Shown here: in pieces, positions 16,646 to 25,885 of the stretch | Numbering within the stretch: the stretch's first letter is position 1 | Layout of the letters: each line of letters begins with the position of its first letter | Origin: Catonella sp963545085 | GTDB lineage: Bacteria; Bacillota; Clostridia; Lachnospirales; Lachnospiraceae | Length of the DNA: 64,000 nt | Assembly (NCBI GenBank): GCA_963545085.1 | Contig: CAUUHV010000009.1 | Span: forward strand, 1-64,000 | Direction: 5' to 3' | Notes under the pieces: generated by a model | Databases searched by the model: none | What the model was told of the DNA's origin: nothing | The model's input: the letters and a program-made list of their open reading frames with translations, nothing else | Position numbers and translations under genes: made by a program

Positions 16646-17257
16646 ATGGGCAGGATAACGGCTATAAGAAAGCAGACGGATAATAAATTTTTAAATATTT
16701 ATGAGCTTGATAATATACATAAGAACGGTAGAAAAAGCAGATATTTTGTCGCATCGAGAGCAAAGGATACCGATAAGCTTAAAATCGTAACAAAGAGGAA
16801 TGATCCGGATGGTGTTATAATTTATGCGCTTGCCGGAGAAAATAAAGACAGGGTGGTGCTTATAAGGCAGTATAGATATCCGATTGACGGCTACATATAT
16901 GAGTTTCCGGCAGGGCTTGTTGAAGATGGAGAGGATTTTAAAAAAGCCGCTTCGAGAGAAATTTTTGAAGAAACGGGCATGAGTTTTGAACCGGTAAACT
17001 CTCCTGAAGGATACGAAAAGCCGTTTTTTACAACGATAGGAATGACTGATGAATCATGCGCCACGGTTTACGGCTATTGTAAAGGGGAGCCGTCAGACAA
17101 AAATCAGGAAGAAAGCGAAGAAATTGAGGTTGTACTCGCGGACAAAGCTGAAATAAGACGTATATTAAAAGAAGAAAATGTGGCAATCATGACAGCCTAT
17201 ATGCTTATGCATTTTTTAAAAGATGAAAAGCCGTTTGAGTTTTTGAATGAGGATTGA
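16646..17257 (+). CDS. Nudix hydrolase, ADP-ribose pyrophosphatase-like
   Basis: 203-residue protein with a Nudix box starting at GLVEDGED and continuing AASREIFEETGM (GX5EX7REUXEEXGU). The preceding RQYRYPIDGYIYEFPAGL is the usual approach sequence of the ADP-ribose/NudF-like subgroup, which splits ADP-ribose into AMP and ribose 5-phosphate. TIGMTDESCATVYGY is also characteristic of this subgroup. The start is ATG 16646 with AAGGAG 8 bases upstream; an in-frame ATG at 16601 has poor context. Substrate assignment is by resemblance only. Confidence 0.85.
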   Translation: MGRITAIRKQTDNKFLNIYELDNIHKNGRKSRYFVASRAKDTDKLKIVTKRNDPDGVIIYALAGENKDRVVLIRQYRYPIDGYIYEFPAGLVEDGEDFKKAASREIFEETGMSFEPVNSPEGYEKPFFTTIGMTDESCATVYGYCKGEPSDKNQEESEEIEVVLADKAEIRRILKEENVAIMTAYMLMHFLKDEKPFEFLNED

Positions 17258-17291
17258 AAACTGAAATTCTGAAATACCGAACTCCTGCTTG

Positions 17292-17320
17292 TTGCCACAT
17301 AATCGAATTAGTGGTAAAAT
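17292..17320 (+). promoter_or_regulatory. Promoter of the c-di-AMP/envelope operon
   Basis: TTGCCA (17292-17297), 17-base spacer, TAAAAT (17315-17320), 35 bases before the ATG at 17355. From here genes run without a clear terminator to 20996 and possibly to 24143. Confidence 0.7.
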
Positions 17321-17354
17321 AGAAAAGATATATATATTTACGAAAGGAACTCGG

Positions 17355-17762
17355 ATGTTAATCAAAGAGAAGATACGAGCCATGACCGGTATGGCGATTT
17401 TTGAAAGCTCGGAAGGCGGGAAAGAGGCTTTAAGAACCAACGGCTTTTTCAGGCTTGATTTCATTCGTTGGGAAATTCTTAAAACTATTGTGAGTGTTAC
17501 TATCGGATACGGATTACTGATAGCGCTTGCAGTTTTATACCATTTGGAATATATAGTCAAGAACGCGACGAAACTTGATTATAAAAGGATAGGGCTTAAA
17601 GCGCTTGCAATTTACCTTATTCTTCTTATAGTGTATACAGTGTTTACACTACTTACCGCTTCTTACAGATATGTAAAAAACGGAAAAAAAATTTCAGGAT
17701 ACAGCAGGTATCTTAAAGTATTGAGAAAGATATATAGAGAAAGTGACAAGGAGGATAGGTAA
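17355..17762 (+). CDS. Two-span membrane protein upstream of cdaA, unknown function
   Basis: 135 residues. After a charged N-terminus (MLIKEKIRAMTGM) there are membrane spans at about 42-60 (IVSVTIGYGLLIALAVLYHL) and 78-101 (GLKALAIYLILLIVYTVFTLL), then a basic tail with KISGYSRYLKVLRKIY. No family recognised. ATG 17355 has AAAGGA 6 bases upstream. Its TAA overlaps the ATG of the next gene, so the two are translationally coupled and it probably belongs to the same membrane assembly. Confidence 0.65.
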   Translation: MLIKEKIRAMTGMAIFESSEGGKEALRTNGFFRLDFIRWEILKTIVSVTIGYGLLIALAVLYHLEYIVKNATKLDYKRIGLKALAIYLILLIVYTVFTLLTASYRYVKNGKKISGYSRYLKVLRKIYRESDKEDR

Positions 17763-18715
17763 TGCTACAGCTTCTTTTGATAAGAGACAGGTTGAAAAGC
17801 TTTTTCAGAAGCTACAAGACGCTAATAATACCTATTTTCAGGTTTTTTGCGGCTTTTATCTCATATAGGCTTATTAACAGTCAGATAGGATATTATGAAA
17901 AGATAACGGGGATTGTACCGGAAATAGGACTCTCTGTAGTTTCAGCATTTTTTCCTTCGGCGGTGACGGTGTTTTTTGCGGCGGCGCTTACCATCGCCCA
18001 TATTTTTTCTGCTTCAATGTTCCTTTCGGTCATTTTTATCATGATAATAGCCGTGCTGTATTTTATGTTAATCAGATTTGCTCCAAAGTACGGTTGGGTA
18101 GTGCTTGCAATCCCCGTATTGTCATTGTTAAAATTAGGAGCGGCCGTTCCTTTGACGCTTGGACTTATTGCTACTCCCATTACCGTTTTTGCGGTGATAC
18201 CGGGGGTGGTTGTTGCTTCTTTATTTAACATAATAAAGGAGGCGGTTAAGCTTGCCGCGGGAAGTACGGAGCTTGAAGACAATTTGCAAAATTATATTTT
18301 TGTTGCAAAGTCGCTTGTGGAAAATAAGGCTATGTTTCTTATGATAGCATCAAGTGTTTTAGTGCTGCTTACAACATATTTTTTAAGAAGACTCGCTCTT
18401 GCGCACACTTCGGAACTCGGTATTCTTGCGGGAATGATAGTAAATCTTATAGTAAATATAGCAGGCGGTCTTGTGCTCGGAGTACAGGTAGATATGGTTT
18501 GGGTGTTTTTGGGGACGGTATTTTCGGGAATCATCGCGTATATAGTCAAATTTTTCAAATTTATGCTTGATTATACGGCTGTTGAGCACCTTCAATTTGA
18601 TGATGACGATTATTATTACTATGTTACCGCAATACCTAAGCTCTCGGTCACTTCGCCGAACCTTAATATTTTGAAAATTAACGATTCTGACAGCGAAAAG
18701 GAACAGGCTGATTGA
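17762..18715 (+). CDS. Polytopic membrane protein upstream of cdaA, unknown function
   Basis: 317 residues with about seven hydrophobic segments between residues 20 and 275, including SAVTVFFAAALTIAHIFSASMFLSV-type stretches. The cytoplasmic C-terminal tail holds an unusual run of four Asp followed by four Tyr and a final acidic end. No catalytic motif or known transporter signature found. It overlaps both neighbours by one base (ATG in TAATG; TGATG into cdaA). This tight coupling with the diadenylate cyclase suggests a role in c-di-AMP signalling or envelope sensing, an inference from position only. Confidence 0.65.
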   Translation: MLQLLLIRDRLKSFFRSYKTLIIPIFRFFAAFISYRLINSQIGYYEKITGIVPEIGLSVVSAFFPSAVTVFFAAALTIAHIFSASMFLSVIFIMIIAVLYFMLIRFAPKYGWVVLAIPVLSLLKLGAAVPLTLGLIATPITVFAVIPGVVVASLFNIIKEAVKLAAGSTELEDNLQNYIFVAKSLVENKAMFLMIASSVLVLLTTYFLRRLALAHTSELGILAGMIVNLIVNIAGGLVLGVQVDMVWVFLGTVFSGIIAYIVKFFKFMLDYTAVEHLQFDDDDYYYYVTAIPKLSVTSPNLNILKINDSDSEKEQAD

Positions 18716-19605
18716 TGGAAACTATTATAAGTATATTAAATGATTATTTTAAATGGTTCACTCTTTCGGTATTTAAGGTTACCGATATATTTGAAATACT
18801 TATCTTGGCATTTATAATATATCATATAATCAAATGGATTAAGTATACGAGGGCGTGGACTCTTTTTAAAGGTCTTTTTGTTTTGCTTGCGTTTTGTCTG
18901 TTTTCCGTAATAATGAAGTTTGACGTTATTTTATGGATAGTCAGAAATACGATAAGCGTGGGAATTATAGCTCTTGTTATTCTTTTTCAGCCGGAGCTTA
19001 GAAGAGCGCTTGAGGAATTAGGAAAAAGAAATATTTTACCAACCCTTTTGCCTCACCATTCGGATGAAGTAAGATTTAGTGACAAAACAATAGATGAGCT
19101 CGTCAAAGCCTCGTTTGAGCTTGCGAAAAATAAAACCGGCGCGCTTATAGTAATAGAAAATACATCAAGCCTTATAGAGTATGAAAAGAGCGGAATTCCG
19201 CTTGACGCGCTTGTCAGCAGTCAACTCCTTATAAATATATTCGAGCATAATACGCCGTTACATGACGGAGCGATTATAATAAAGGGAGACAGAATTGTTT
19301 CCGCGACCTGCTATCTGCCGCTTTCCTCAAATATGTCTTTAAGTAAGGAACTCGGAACAAGACACAGAGCGGCTGTGGGAGTGAGTGAGGTTACGGACAG
19401 CCTTACTATAGTGGTTTCGGAGGAAACCGGCAGAGTTTCGGTAGCTTCCGACAGCAGACTTATAAGAAATGTGGACGGAGGCAGTCTGTTGTCACTTCTT
19501 CACGGAATTCAGAAATTGACAACATTTACCGACGGAAAAAAACAGAGGTGGCAGAGTTTTAAAAATCGTCTGCTTCGCGCTTCCGCAAAAAATGGAGATA
19601 AGTAA
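18715..19605 (+). CDS. cdaA: Diadenylate cyclase CdaA (DacA)
   Basis: Makes the second messenger c-di-AMP from two ATP. The 296-residue protein has three N-terminal membrane spans (residues 20-90) and a DAC domain (about 100-260). Catalytic motifs are HDGAII (His183-Asp184-Gly185-Ala186) and RHR (216-218) in GTRHRAAVG. ATG 18715 overlaps the previous stop and is preferred over the TTG at 18712. The next gene encodes its known regulator CdaR. c-di-AMP controls potassium and osmolyte transport and cell-wall homeostasis in Firmicutes. GlmM, often third in this operon, is absent here; envelope-polymer genes follow instead. Confidence 0.95.
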   Translation: METIISILNDYFKWFTLSVFKVTDIFEILILAFIIYHIIKWIKYTRAWTLFKGLFVLLAFCLFSVIMKFDVILWIVRNTISVGIIALVILFQPELRRALEELGKRNILPTLLPHHSDEVRFSDKTIDELVKASFELAKNKTGALIVIENTSSLIEYEKSGIPLDALVSSQLLINIFEHNTPLHDGAIIIKGDRIVSATCYLPLSSNMSLSKELGTRHRAAVGVSEVTDSLTIVVSEETGRVSVASDSRLIRNVDGGSLLSLLHGIQKLTTFTDGKKQRWQSFKNRLLRASAKNGDK

Positions 19606-19607
19606 TT

Positions 19608-20996
19608 ATGAAAAAAATGCTTACAGAAAATTGGGGGCTTAAGTTATTTTCTGTCGCAGTGGCGTTTATTCTGTGGATAGTTATTGTATATACCTACGAT
19701 CCTGTGGCAACCGCGGATTTTACTCTTAATGTAAATATTATAAACGGAGATTCGATAACTTCTCTCGGTAAGGTGTATGAGGTGATTGAGGGAGATACTG
19801 TTACGATAAGAGCAAAGGCAAATTCTACTCTTCTTAAAACCCTTAAAGCTTCCGATTTCAGAGCCACGGCGGATGTATCGGAGCTTTCACCGACCTATCA
19901 CGCTAATATAGATGTAGTGTGCACAAAATCAAACTATGTGGATATAAGCCTTGTAGGCGATGCAAAATTTCTGGCGGTAAAGCTTGATGACCTTGTGAAA
20001 AAGCAGTTTTCGGTTAAAGTTGACAGACATGGAGATGCCGAAAACGGTTATTATGTGGGGGCGGCAACTCCGAAACCTAATTTAATCACGGTGAGCGGAG
20101 GAAAGTCGTCGATTGAAAAAATAGCGGCGGTAAAGGCGGCTGTTGACGTAACGGGAGCGTATGAAACCTTTTACACAAACTCAGTACCGAAAGCTTATGA
20201 CGAGGCGGGAAATGAGATAACTACAGGAAATCTGAAGTTCTCAGTAAATCCCGTATCAGTTTCCATAAACGTATATCAGACAAAGACCGTTCCGGTGTAT
20301 GTTAAGGCGGAAGGAGAGCCTTATGACGGATATATAGTAGACAGCATAGACTACGAGCCTAAGAGTGTGACCGTGGCGGGAGATACGAAGGCTCTGGAGA
20401 ATATAACCGATATAACGATGCCGCTTGACGTGACGGGAGAGATAACCAATGTAGAAACGGGAATACACATTACGACCGACAGTATTCCCGACGGGATATA
20501 CCTTACCGATTCCGATACGGTAATAAATGTCAACTGTAAGATTGTCAGAATGAGCGCGAAGGATATATATGTAACCACATCGGATATAAAGCTGGTACAC
20601 ACCGATGAAAACTTTGACTACAGCTTTGTAAATACCTCCGGGGTAAGGGTTACGGCAAAAGGTCATGATTCCACGGTAAGCAGTGTAAGTCTTGAAATGC
20701 TTGCGCCTTATATAGATCTTGAAGGTATAAGAGAAGAAGGAGAATATTCTCTCATGCTTCAGTTTAAAGAAGTAAAGGGTATTACATTGTCGGAAATCGA
20801 ACCTATAACGATAAAGGTAACCTTAAAAAACAGTAAAACAGAAGATGAAAACGGCAACAATGCTTCGGATAATGAAGACGGAGAAAATGAAAATAATCAT
20901 TCACACGAAGATGATAGCGAAAACGAAAATAAAACATCCGAGGAAACGGAAAATGGCGAAAATGCCGGAGGAGAAGACCATGCCGGAAATACTTAG
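19608..20996 (+). CDS. cdaR: YbbR-domain protein, CdaA regulator
   Basis: 462 residues. An N-terminal membrane anchor (LKLFSVAVAFILWIVIVYTY, residues 10-30) is followed by four YbbR-like extracytoplasmic repeats of about 85 residues, with phrases such as VPVYVKAEGEPYDGYIV and PKSVTVAGDTKALENI. In Bacillus and Listeria CdaR modulates CdaA. The last 45 or so residues are an Asn/Glu/Asp-rich, low-complexity acidic tail not needed for the fold. Two bases separate it from cdaA, so they are cotranscribed. Confidence 0.9.
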   Translation: MKKMLTENWGLKLFSVAVAFILWIVIVYTYDPVATADFTLNVNIINGDSITSLGKVYEVIEGDTVTIRAKANSTLLKTLKASDFRATADVSELSPTYHANIDVVCTKSNYVDISLVGDAKFLAVKLDDLVKKQFSVKVDRHGDAENGYYVGAATPKPNLITVSGGKSSIEKIAAVKAAVDVTGAYETFYTNSVPKAYDEAGNEITTGNLKFSVNPVSVSINVYQTKTVPVYVKAEGEPYDGYIVDSIDYEPKSVTVAGDTKALENITDITMPLDVTGEITNVETGIHITTDSIPDGIYLTDSDTVINVNCKIVRMSAKDIYVTTSDIKLVHTDENFDYSFVNTSGVRVTAKGHDSTVSSVSLEMLAPYIDLEGIREEGEYSLMLQFKEVKGITLSEIEPITIKVTLKNSKTEDENGNNASDNEDGENENNHSHEDDSENENKTSEETENGENAGGEDHAGNT

Positions 20997-21020
20997 TGAA
21001 AGCGGTAACGGGAGGAAGTT

Positions 21021-21797
21021 TTGATAAATGTAATTAAGAATTTTCAAAAATTCAGATTTTTGATAATAGAACTTGTAAAAAAGGATATAAAGCTGAAATA
21101 CAGGCGTTCATACCTCGGAATACTTTGGACTCTGCTTGAGCCTTTGCTTACTATGGCTGTGCTTACTGTTGTGTTTTCCGGATTTTACGGAAAAAAAGAT
21201 CAGGCGTTTCCTATTTATATACTTTCGGGAAGACTTTTATACAGCTTTTTTGCTTCAGCCACAAAGGCGGCGACAAAGTCTATAAGAAGCAACGCTTCGA
21301 TGATAAAAAAGGTATATGTCCCTAAATACATATATCCTATATCAGCAATAATAGCCAACTATTTTATATTTTTAATTTCCCTTACGGTACTTGTACCGGT
21401 ATCGCTTTTACTCGGTGTATATCCTACGATATATATATTTTCGGCTTTGATACCGCTTACGATAATTTTTTTCATGACGGTGGGGATAGGCTTATGCCTT
21501 TCCACGATGGCTGTATTTTTTAGGGATATGGAATACCTTTGGGGGGTAATGCTCATGCTCATTATGTATTCCTCGGCTATATTTTACGCTCCCGACAGGG
21601 TAATAAAAAGCGGTTACGGTTGGATACTTAAGTATAATCCGCTTTATGCCTGCATAGTGAATTTCAGAAGCGCGATATACGGAATGCCGCTTGATATAAA
21701 ATATACTCTGTATTCTTTGGGTGTGGCGGCGGCAAGTCTGATAGTCGGCATATTTGTTTTTTACAAGAAGCAGGATAAGTTTATACTAAATATATAA
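21021..21797 (+). CDS. ABC-2 type polysaccharide export permease (TagG/Wzm-like)
   Basis: 258 residues with about six spans. The N-terminal KKDIKLKYRRSYLGILWTLLEPLLTMAVLTVVFS is the characteristic opening of ABC-2 permeases exporting teichoic acid or O-antigen. YNPLYACIVNFRSAIYG near the end is also diagnostic. It pairs with the ATPase at 21811. TTG 21021 is used because GGAGG sits 5 bases upstream and the ATG 21028 meets a stop at once. Given the downstream tagD and CDP-glycerol transferase-like gene, the exported product is probably a wall-teichoic-acid-type or related polymer. Confidence 0.9.
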   Translation: MINVIKNFQKFRFLIIELVKKDIKLKYRRSYLGILWTLLEPLLTMAVLTVVFSGFYGKKDQAFPIYILSGRLLYSFFASATKAATKSIRSNASMIKKVYVPKYIYPISAIIANYFIFLISLTVLVPVSLLLGVYPTIYIFSALIPLTIIFFMTVGIGLCLSTMAVFFRDMEYLWGVMLMLIMYSSAIFYAPDRVIKSGYGWILKYNPLYACIVNFRSAIYGMPLDIKYTLYSLGVAAASLIVGIFVFYKKQDKFILNI

Positions 21798-21810
21798 AGG
21801 AATATTTTAG

Positions 21811-22551
21811 ATGGGTAAGTATGCGATAGAAGTTGAAAATGTCGGAATGAAGTTTAATATGAGTTCCGAGAAGGTGGATGATTTAAAGGATTATATAATA
21901 AAGTTAATTAAAAGACAGCTTATTTACAAGGAATTTTGGGCATTAAAAGATATTTCTTTTAAGGTAAAAAAAGGCGACAGGGTAGGTATTTTAGGACTTA
22001 ACGGTGCCGGAAAAAGTACGCTGTTAAAGGTTATTTCAGGAGTTTTAAAGCCTACGGAAGGACAGGTAAAAAGAAACGGAACCATTGCGCCGCTATTAGA
22101 GCTTGGAGCCGGATTTGACAAGCAGTATACAGGCTCGGAAAATATATTTCTTTACGGAGCCATGCTCGGTTATTCTAAAGCGTTTTTAAGTGAAAAGTAT
22201 GACGAAATAGTCAAGTTTTCCGAAATAGGGGATTTTATAAATGTGCCCGTAAAAAATTATTCTTCGGGTATGAAGTCGAGGCTTGCGTTTGCGGTGGCGA
22301 CAATAGTGGAACCGGATATACTTATACTTGATGAGGTACTTTCAGTGGGCGATGCAAAGTTTAGAAAGAAGAGCACCAATAAGATAAAAAAGATGATAGA
22401 CAATAATGTTACCGTGCTTTTTGTGTCGCATTCCATTGAACAGATGCTTGAGGTGTGCAACAAGGCTGTTTTACTTGAAAACGGTCATCTTGTAAAATAC
22501 GGAGCGGCAGATAAAATAGCGGAGCTGTATCAGAAGAAAATAGACGCTTAA
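21811..22551 (+). CDS. ABC polysaccharide export ATPase (TagH/Wzt-like)
   Basis: 246-residue ATPase with Walker A GLNGAGKST (62-70), signature YSSGMKSR (about 150) and Walker B DILILDEVLSVGD (about 168-180). SSGMKSRLAFAVA and the extended N-terminus before KDISFKVKKGDRVGILG are typical of the TagH/Wzt group. It ends without the long C-terminal substrate-binding domain found in TagH or Wzt, so it may recognise its substrate through the permease alone. Fourteen bases separate it from the permease gene. Confidence 0.9.
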   Translation: MGKYAIEVENVGMKFNMSSEKVDDLKDYIIKLIKRQLIYKEFWALKDISFKVKKGDRVGILGLNGAGKSTLLKVISGVLKPTEGQVKRNGTIAPLLELGAGFDKQYTGSENIFLYGAMLGYSKAFLSEKYDEIVKFSEIGDFINVPVKNYSSGMKSRLAFAVATIVEPDILILDEVLSVGDAKFRKKSTNKIKKMIDNNVTVLFVSHSIEQMLEVCNKAVLLENGHLVKYGAADKIAELYQKKIDA

Positions 22552-22565
22552 AAATAGGAGAGATT

Positions 22566-22964
22566 ATGAAAACTGTACTTACTTACGGAACATTTGATTT
22601 GCTTCATGTAGGACATATAAACATATTAAGGAGAGCTAAGGCGCTGGGTGACAGACTTATTGTGGGTCTTTCCACGGATGAGTTTAACGCGGGAAAGCAT
22701 AAGGAGGCTTACCACTCTTATGAGGACAGGAAACTTATTCTTGAGGCGATAAAGTATGTGGATCTTGTGATTCCGGAAACGGAGTGGGAGCAGAAGATAA
22801 AGGACGTGAAGGAAAATAAGGTAGACGTATTTGTAATGGGAGACGATTGGGACGGCAAGTTCGATTTTCTTAAAGAATATTGCGAAGTGGTTTATCTTCC
22901 GAGGACGTCGGGTATTTCTACCACAAAGATAAAAAATGATTTGGGATTTACTTCGGAGAAATAG
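22566..22964 (+). CDS. tagD: Glycerol-3-phosphate cytidylyltransferase
   Basis: 132-residue enzyme that makes CDP-glycerol from CTP and glycerol 3-phosphate, the building block of poly(glycerol phosphate) teichoic acids. It shows YGTFDLLHVGHINILRRAK (HxGH motif), VMGDDWDGKFD and RTSGISTT (RTxGISTT signature), all as in TagD/GCT. Length is typical. It sits between the exporter ATPase and a CDP-glycerol glycerophosphotransferase-like gene, which would use its product. Confidence 0.95.
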   Translation: MKTVLTYGTFDLLHVGHINILRRAKALGDRLIVGLSTDEFNAGKHKEAYHSYEDRKLILEAIKYVDLVIPETEWEQKIKDVKENKVDVFVMGDDWDGKFDFLKEYCEVVYLPRTSGISTTKIKNDLGFTSEK

Positions 22965-22991
22965 AGAGAAAAATAATTTGGAGGGCGTACG

Positions 22992-24143
22992 GTGTCCAAG
23001 CTTAAAGAGCTTATCTATAAAGTGTTTGCACTGAATTATAAGACAGGGTGCTTATTTAAAATAGAAAAAGGACGGGTTTTTGCGGTAATGACGCATGATA
23101 CCTCTGAAAGCGGAAATATTATGGCGCTTTCGGAGTACATGAAAAAAAGAGGTAATTACCGCTTTTTTTATTTCACTAAAAAAGACAGAAAAAATTTTTT
23201 AAGATTGGTATTTAAGGCTCCGTTTGTAATGGCATCATCCGAGTTCATTTTAATGGATAACACCTTTCTTCCTATGGCGTTTTTTAAAATCAGAAAGGCT
23301 ACAAAGGTAATACAGCTCTGGCACGGTACGGGAAGCATAAAGAAGTTCGGTCAGGACTCAAATACGGGAAGAATTAAAGAACTTGAAAAAAGAGCGAATG
23401 AAAATATAGATTTTCTTACGGTAAACTCTGAAAGACAGATAAGTATGTATGCAGGAGCTTTCGGTATAAAGCCGGAAAATGTTAAAGCAACGGGACTTCC
23501 GAGAACGGATTTGCCTCTTTCGCTTATTATGGACAAAGAAAAAGAGTGTAAGTTCAGAGAAGCGGCTGTTAAGAAACTGAACGAATTTTTAAAAACTGAT
23601 ATTTCGGGAAAGACAATTATTTTATATGCTCCTACATTCAGGGATGAAGAAGTTTTTTCGCCGAAACTTCACATGGATATAAAAAAGTTTATGGAATTTT
23701 TACCTGAAAATGTAAATCTTCTTTTAAGGCTTCACCCTTTTGTGGCGGAGGCGTATAAAGATAATTTGACAGCGGACGGAGTTTTCAATGTATCCGTATA
23801 TGAGCAGCTGAATGAGCTTTTAGCTCTGTCGGACATACTTATAACGGATTATTCATCGATTGTGTTTGATTTTTGTGTATTTAAAAGACCTATGTATTTT
23901 TTTGCGGATGATATGGAGGAATTTAAAAGGAACGGCAGAGGTTTTTACATCGACTATGAAAATGAACTTCCGGGAGCTTTGTTTTCGGATGAGAAAAAGC
24001 TTGCGTATGAAATAGGGGCATTTTTATCCGGAAATGAAAATGAATTTTATATAAGAAAAAGAGAAGCCTTTCTGTCGGAATTTTATGACAAAACCGACGG
24101 AAAAGCTTCCGAGAGAGTATATGATATGTGTATAAAGGAATAA
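22992..24143 (+). CDS. CDP-glycerol glycerophosphotransferase family protein
   Basis: The 383-residue member of the TagB/TagF family transfers glycerol phosphate (or ribitol phosphate) to a growing chain or linker. Diagnostic blocks are QLWHGTGSIKKFG (residues about 108-120), LPRTDL, LYAPTFRDE, LLLRLHPF, and ILITDYSSIVFDFCVFKRPMYFFADD. Starts at GTG 22992 with GGAGGG 6 bases upstream. Its length is close to the priming enzyme TagB, but the lack of an obvious membrane helix leaves TagB or TagF-like undecided. Confidence 0.85.
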   Translation: MSKLKELIYKVFALNYKTGCLFKIEKGRVFAVMTHDTSESGNIMALSEYMKKRGNYRFFYFTKKDRKNFLRLVFKAPFVMASSEFILMDNTFLPMAFFKIRKATKVIQLWHGTGSIKKFGQDSNTGRIKELEKRANENIDFLTVNSERQISMYAGAFGIKPENVKATGLPRTDLPLSLIMDKEKECKFREAAVKKLNEFLKTDISGKTIILYAPTFRDEEVFSPKLHMDIKKFMEFLPENVNLLLRLHPFVAEAYKDNLTADGVFNVSVYEQLNELLALSDILITDYSSIVFDFCVFKRPMYFFADDMEEFKRNGRGFYIDYENELPGALFSDEKKLAYEIGAFLSGNENEFYIRKREAFLSEFYDKTDGKASERVYDMCIKE

Positions 24144-24150
24144 TTCGGGT

Positions 24151-25551
24151 TTAATAAGCGTTTTTGTTTATAAATCCTTTAAATACGGTAAGAAAGAGGA
24201 TTTTAATATCAAGTCCCAAGGTCCAGTTTTCTATATAAAACAGGTCACAGTCTATTCTTTTTCTTATGGAGGTGTCACCTCTGTAGCCGTTTATCTGCGC
24301 CCAACCGGTTATACCGGGGCGTATCTGGTGTTTTACGTTATAACGCGGTATTTCTTCCTGAAATTTTTCCACAAAATAAGGTCTTTCAGGGCGAGGTCCG
24401 ACTAAGGACATATCTCCTTTAATCACGTTAAAAACCTGCGGAAGCTCGTCTATACTGGTTTTTCTTATGAATTTTCCTATAGGAGTTACTCTCGGATCGT
24501 CTTTCGTTGTCCATGCTTTTTTTTCGGCATTAGGGTTTTGTACCGCCATTGAGCGGAATTTATACATATTAAATTCTTTGTTGTGAAGCCCTACGCGCAC
24601 CTGCTTAAATATAAGAGGGCCGGGTGAGGTTATTTTTATTATGGCAGCTACTATAAGCATAGGGATACCGAAAATTATAAGCATAAAGAAGGCGCCTATA
24701 AGGTCGATTACACGCTTTACAAACTTATTGAAGGAGTTGCTAAGCGGTACGTTTCTTATATTTATTACGGGAAGTCCGTCTATATCCTCGGTATGAGCGG
24801 TGGTAGGTATGACATTGTTGTAATCCGGTACAAACTGCGTATGCACTCCGCTTTTTTCACAAACTGCGACTATTTTTTCAAGCCTGTCATAATCATTAAG
24901 TTTAAGTGTTATGGCTATTTCATCAAACATGTGCGAGCCGCAAAGGGTTTCCAAGTTATCAATTTTACCTAAAACCTTAATTCCTCTGTATTCCGTATTA
25001 AACTTTTTTTCATCGTCAAGAATACCGAAAATTCTATAGCCCCAATGAGGATTTGAAATCAGTCTATCTATGTAGCTTTCGGCAGCGCGACTGTAACCGA
25101 CTATTAACATGTGTTTCTGGTTTAAGCCTTTACTTCTCGCTGCGTGAAGAAGTTTTCTGAGGAAAAATCTGAAAGTCCAACCGAAAAAAATGTTTATTCC
25201 GTAAAAAAACCCCATGAAGGAACGGGAAATATCTATTTCATGTAAAAAATAAAGTAAAACCGGAAAAGAGAGGATGGATATTGTATTCGCTTTAAAAAAA
25301 TTCCACAGTTCAAAGCGCAGCCTGATTTGGCGCATAGGAGAATATACGCCTGAAAAATAGTAGGTAAAAATATATATAGGTATGAGAAACGGCAGAAAGA
25401 GCATATAATATCTTAAAGGCCACCATACGCTGTGGGTCGGAGGAAAAATTTCAAACCTTATAAGCCATGCGTATATAAAGGAAATAATGATTATTATAAT
25501 ATCAGACAGTATATACAGTCTGTTTAAAAATTTCTGATTTTCTCTTATCAT
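24151..25551 (-). CDS. Polyprenyl-phosphate sugar-phosphate transferase (WbaP/CpsE type)
   Basis: The 466-residue integral membrane enzyme starts exopolysaccharide or glycan units by moving a sugar 1-phosphate onto undecaprenyl phosphate. It has four N-terminal spans (to about residue 135) and a nucleotide-binding-like CoA_binding_3 region (about 140-265). A further span precedes the catalytic domain with KRVIDLIGAFF, FKQVRVG, KFRSM, TSIDELPQVFNVIKGDMSLVGPRPE and RPGITGWAQINGYRG. It is the only minus-strand gene here and its stop nearly meets that of the gene at 22992-24143. AGGAG near 25570 serves its ATG. Confidence 0.92.
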   Translation of the reverse strand: MIRENQKFLNRLYILSDIIIIIISFIYAWLIRFEIFPPTHSVWWPLRYYMLFLPFLIPIYIFTYYFSGVYSPMRQIRLRFELWNFFKANTISILSFPVLLYFLHEIDISRSFMGFFYGINIFFGWTFRFFLRKLLHAARSKGLNQKHMLIVGYSRAAESYIDRLISNPHWGYRIFGILDDEKKFNTEYRGIKVLGKIDNLETLCGSHMFDEIAITLKLNDYDRLEKIVAVCEKSGVHTQFVPDYNNVIPTTAHTEDIDGLPVINIRNVPLSNSFNKFVKRVIDLIGAFFMLIIFGIPMLIVAAIIKITSPGPLIFKQVRVGLHNKEFNMYKFRSMAVQNPNAEKKAWTTKDDPRVTPIGKFIRKTSIDELPQVFNVIKGDMSLVGPRPERPYFVEKFQEEIPRYNVKHQIRPGITGWAQINGYRGDTSIRKRIDCDLFYIENWTLGLDIKILFLTVFKGFINKNAY

Positions 25552-25683
25552 CTCAGATAATCTCCTGAATTTATATTATGTACCGGACATCCGTGAAATA
25601 TATAGTTTTAAGACTTTGTCTTTATCCTGCGGGCAACAAACCGCATAGATAAACAAGCTTGTCCGTACAACGGTTGCCGTAAG

Positions 25684-25712
25684 GGTAACATGTATTGATG
25701 GAATATGTTACC
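25684..25712. repeat. Inverted repeat between divergent genes
   Basis: GGTAACAT (25684-25691) and ATGTTACC (25705-25712) form perfect 8-bp arms around 13 bases, within the 334-base divergent gap between the minus-strand sugar-phosphate transferase gene and the plus-strand htrA-like gene. A TATAAT reading leftward lies at 25750-25755. The arms could be an operator serving one or both promoters. Nothing else is recognised in the gap. Confidence 0.45.
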
Positions 25713-25885
25713 GTGCATTTCTTGATGTGTTGTGAATAATTTGAAATATATTATACCCTAACTTTAAATTTATTTCCATTCCCGGCTTTTTTGAATTTTA
25801 TTTTCAATTATCACAGATTATTCACAATTTTAATATATTATTAGAGATAAAGTAAATTTAGACGGCTTTAACGGAGATTAAGATT

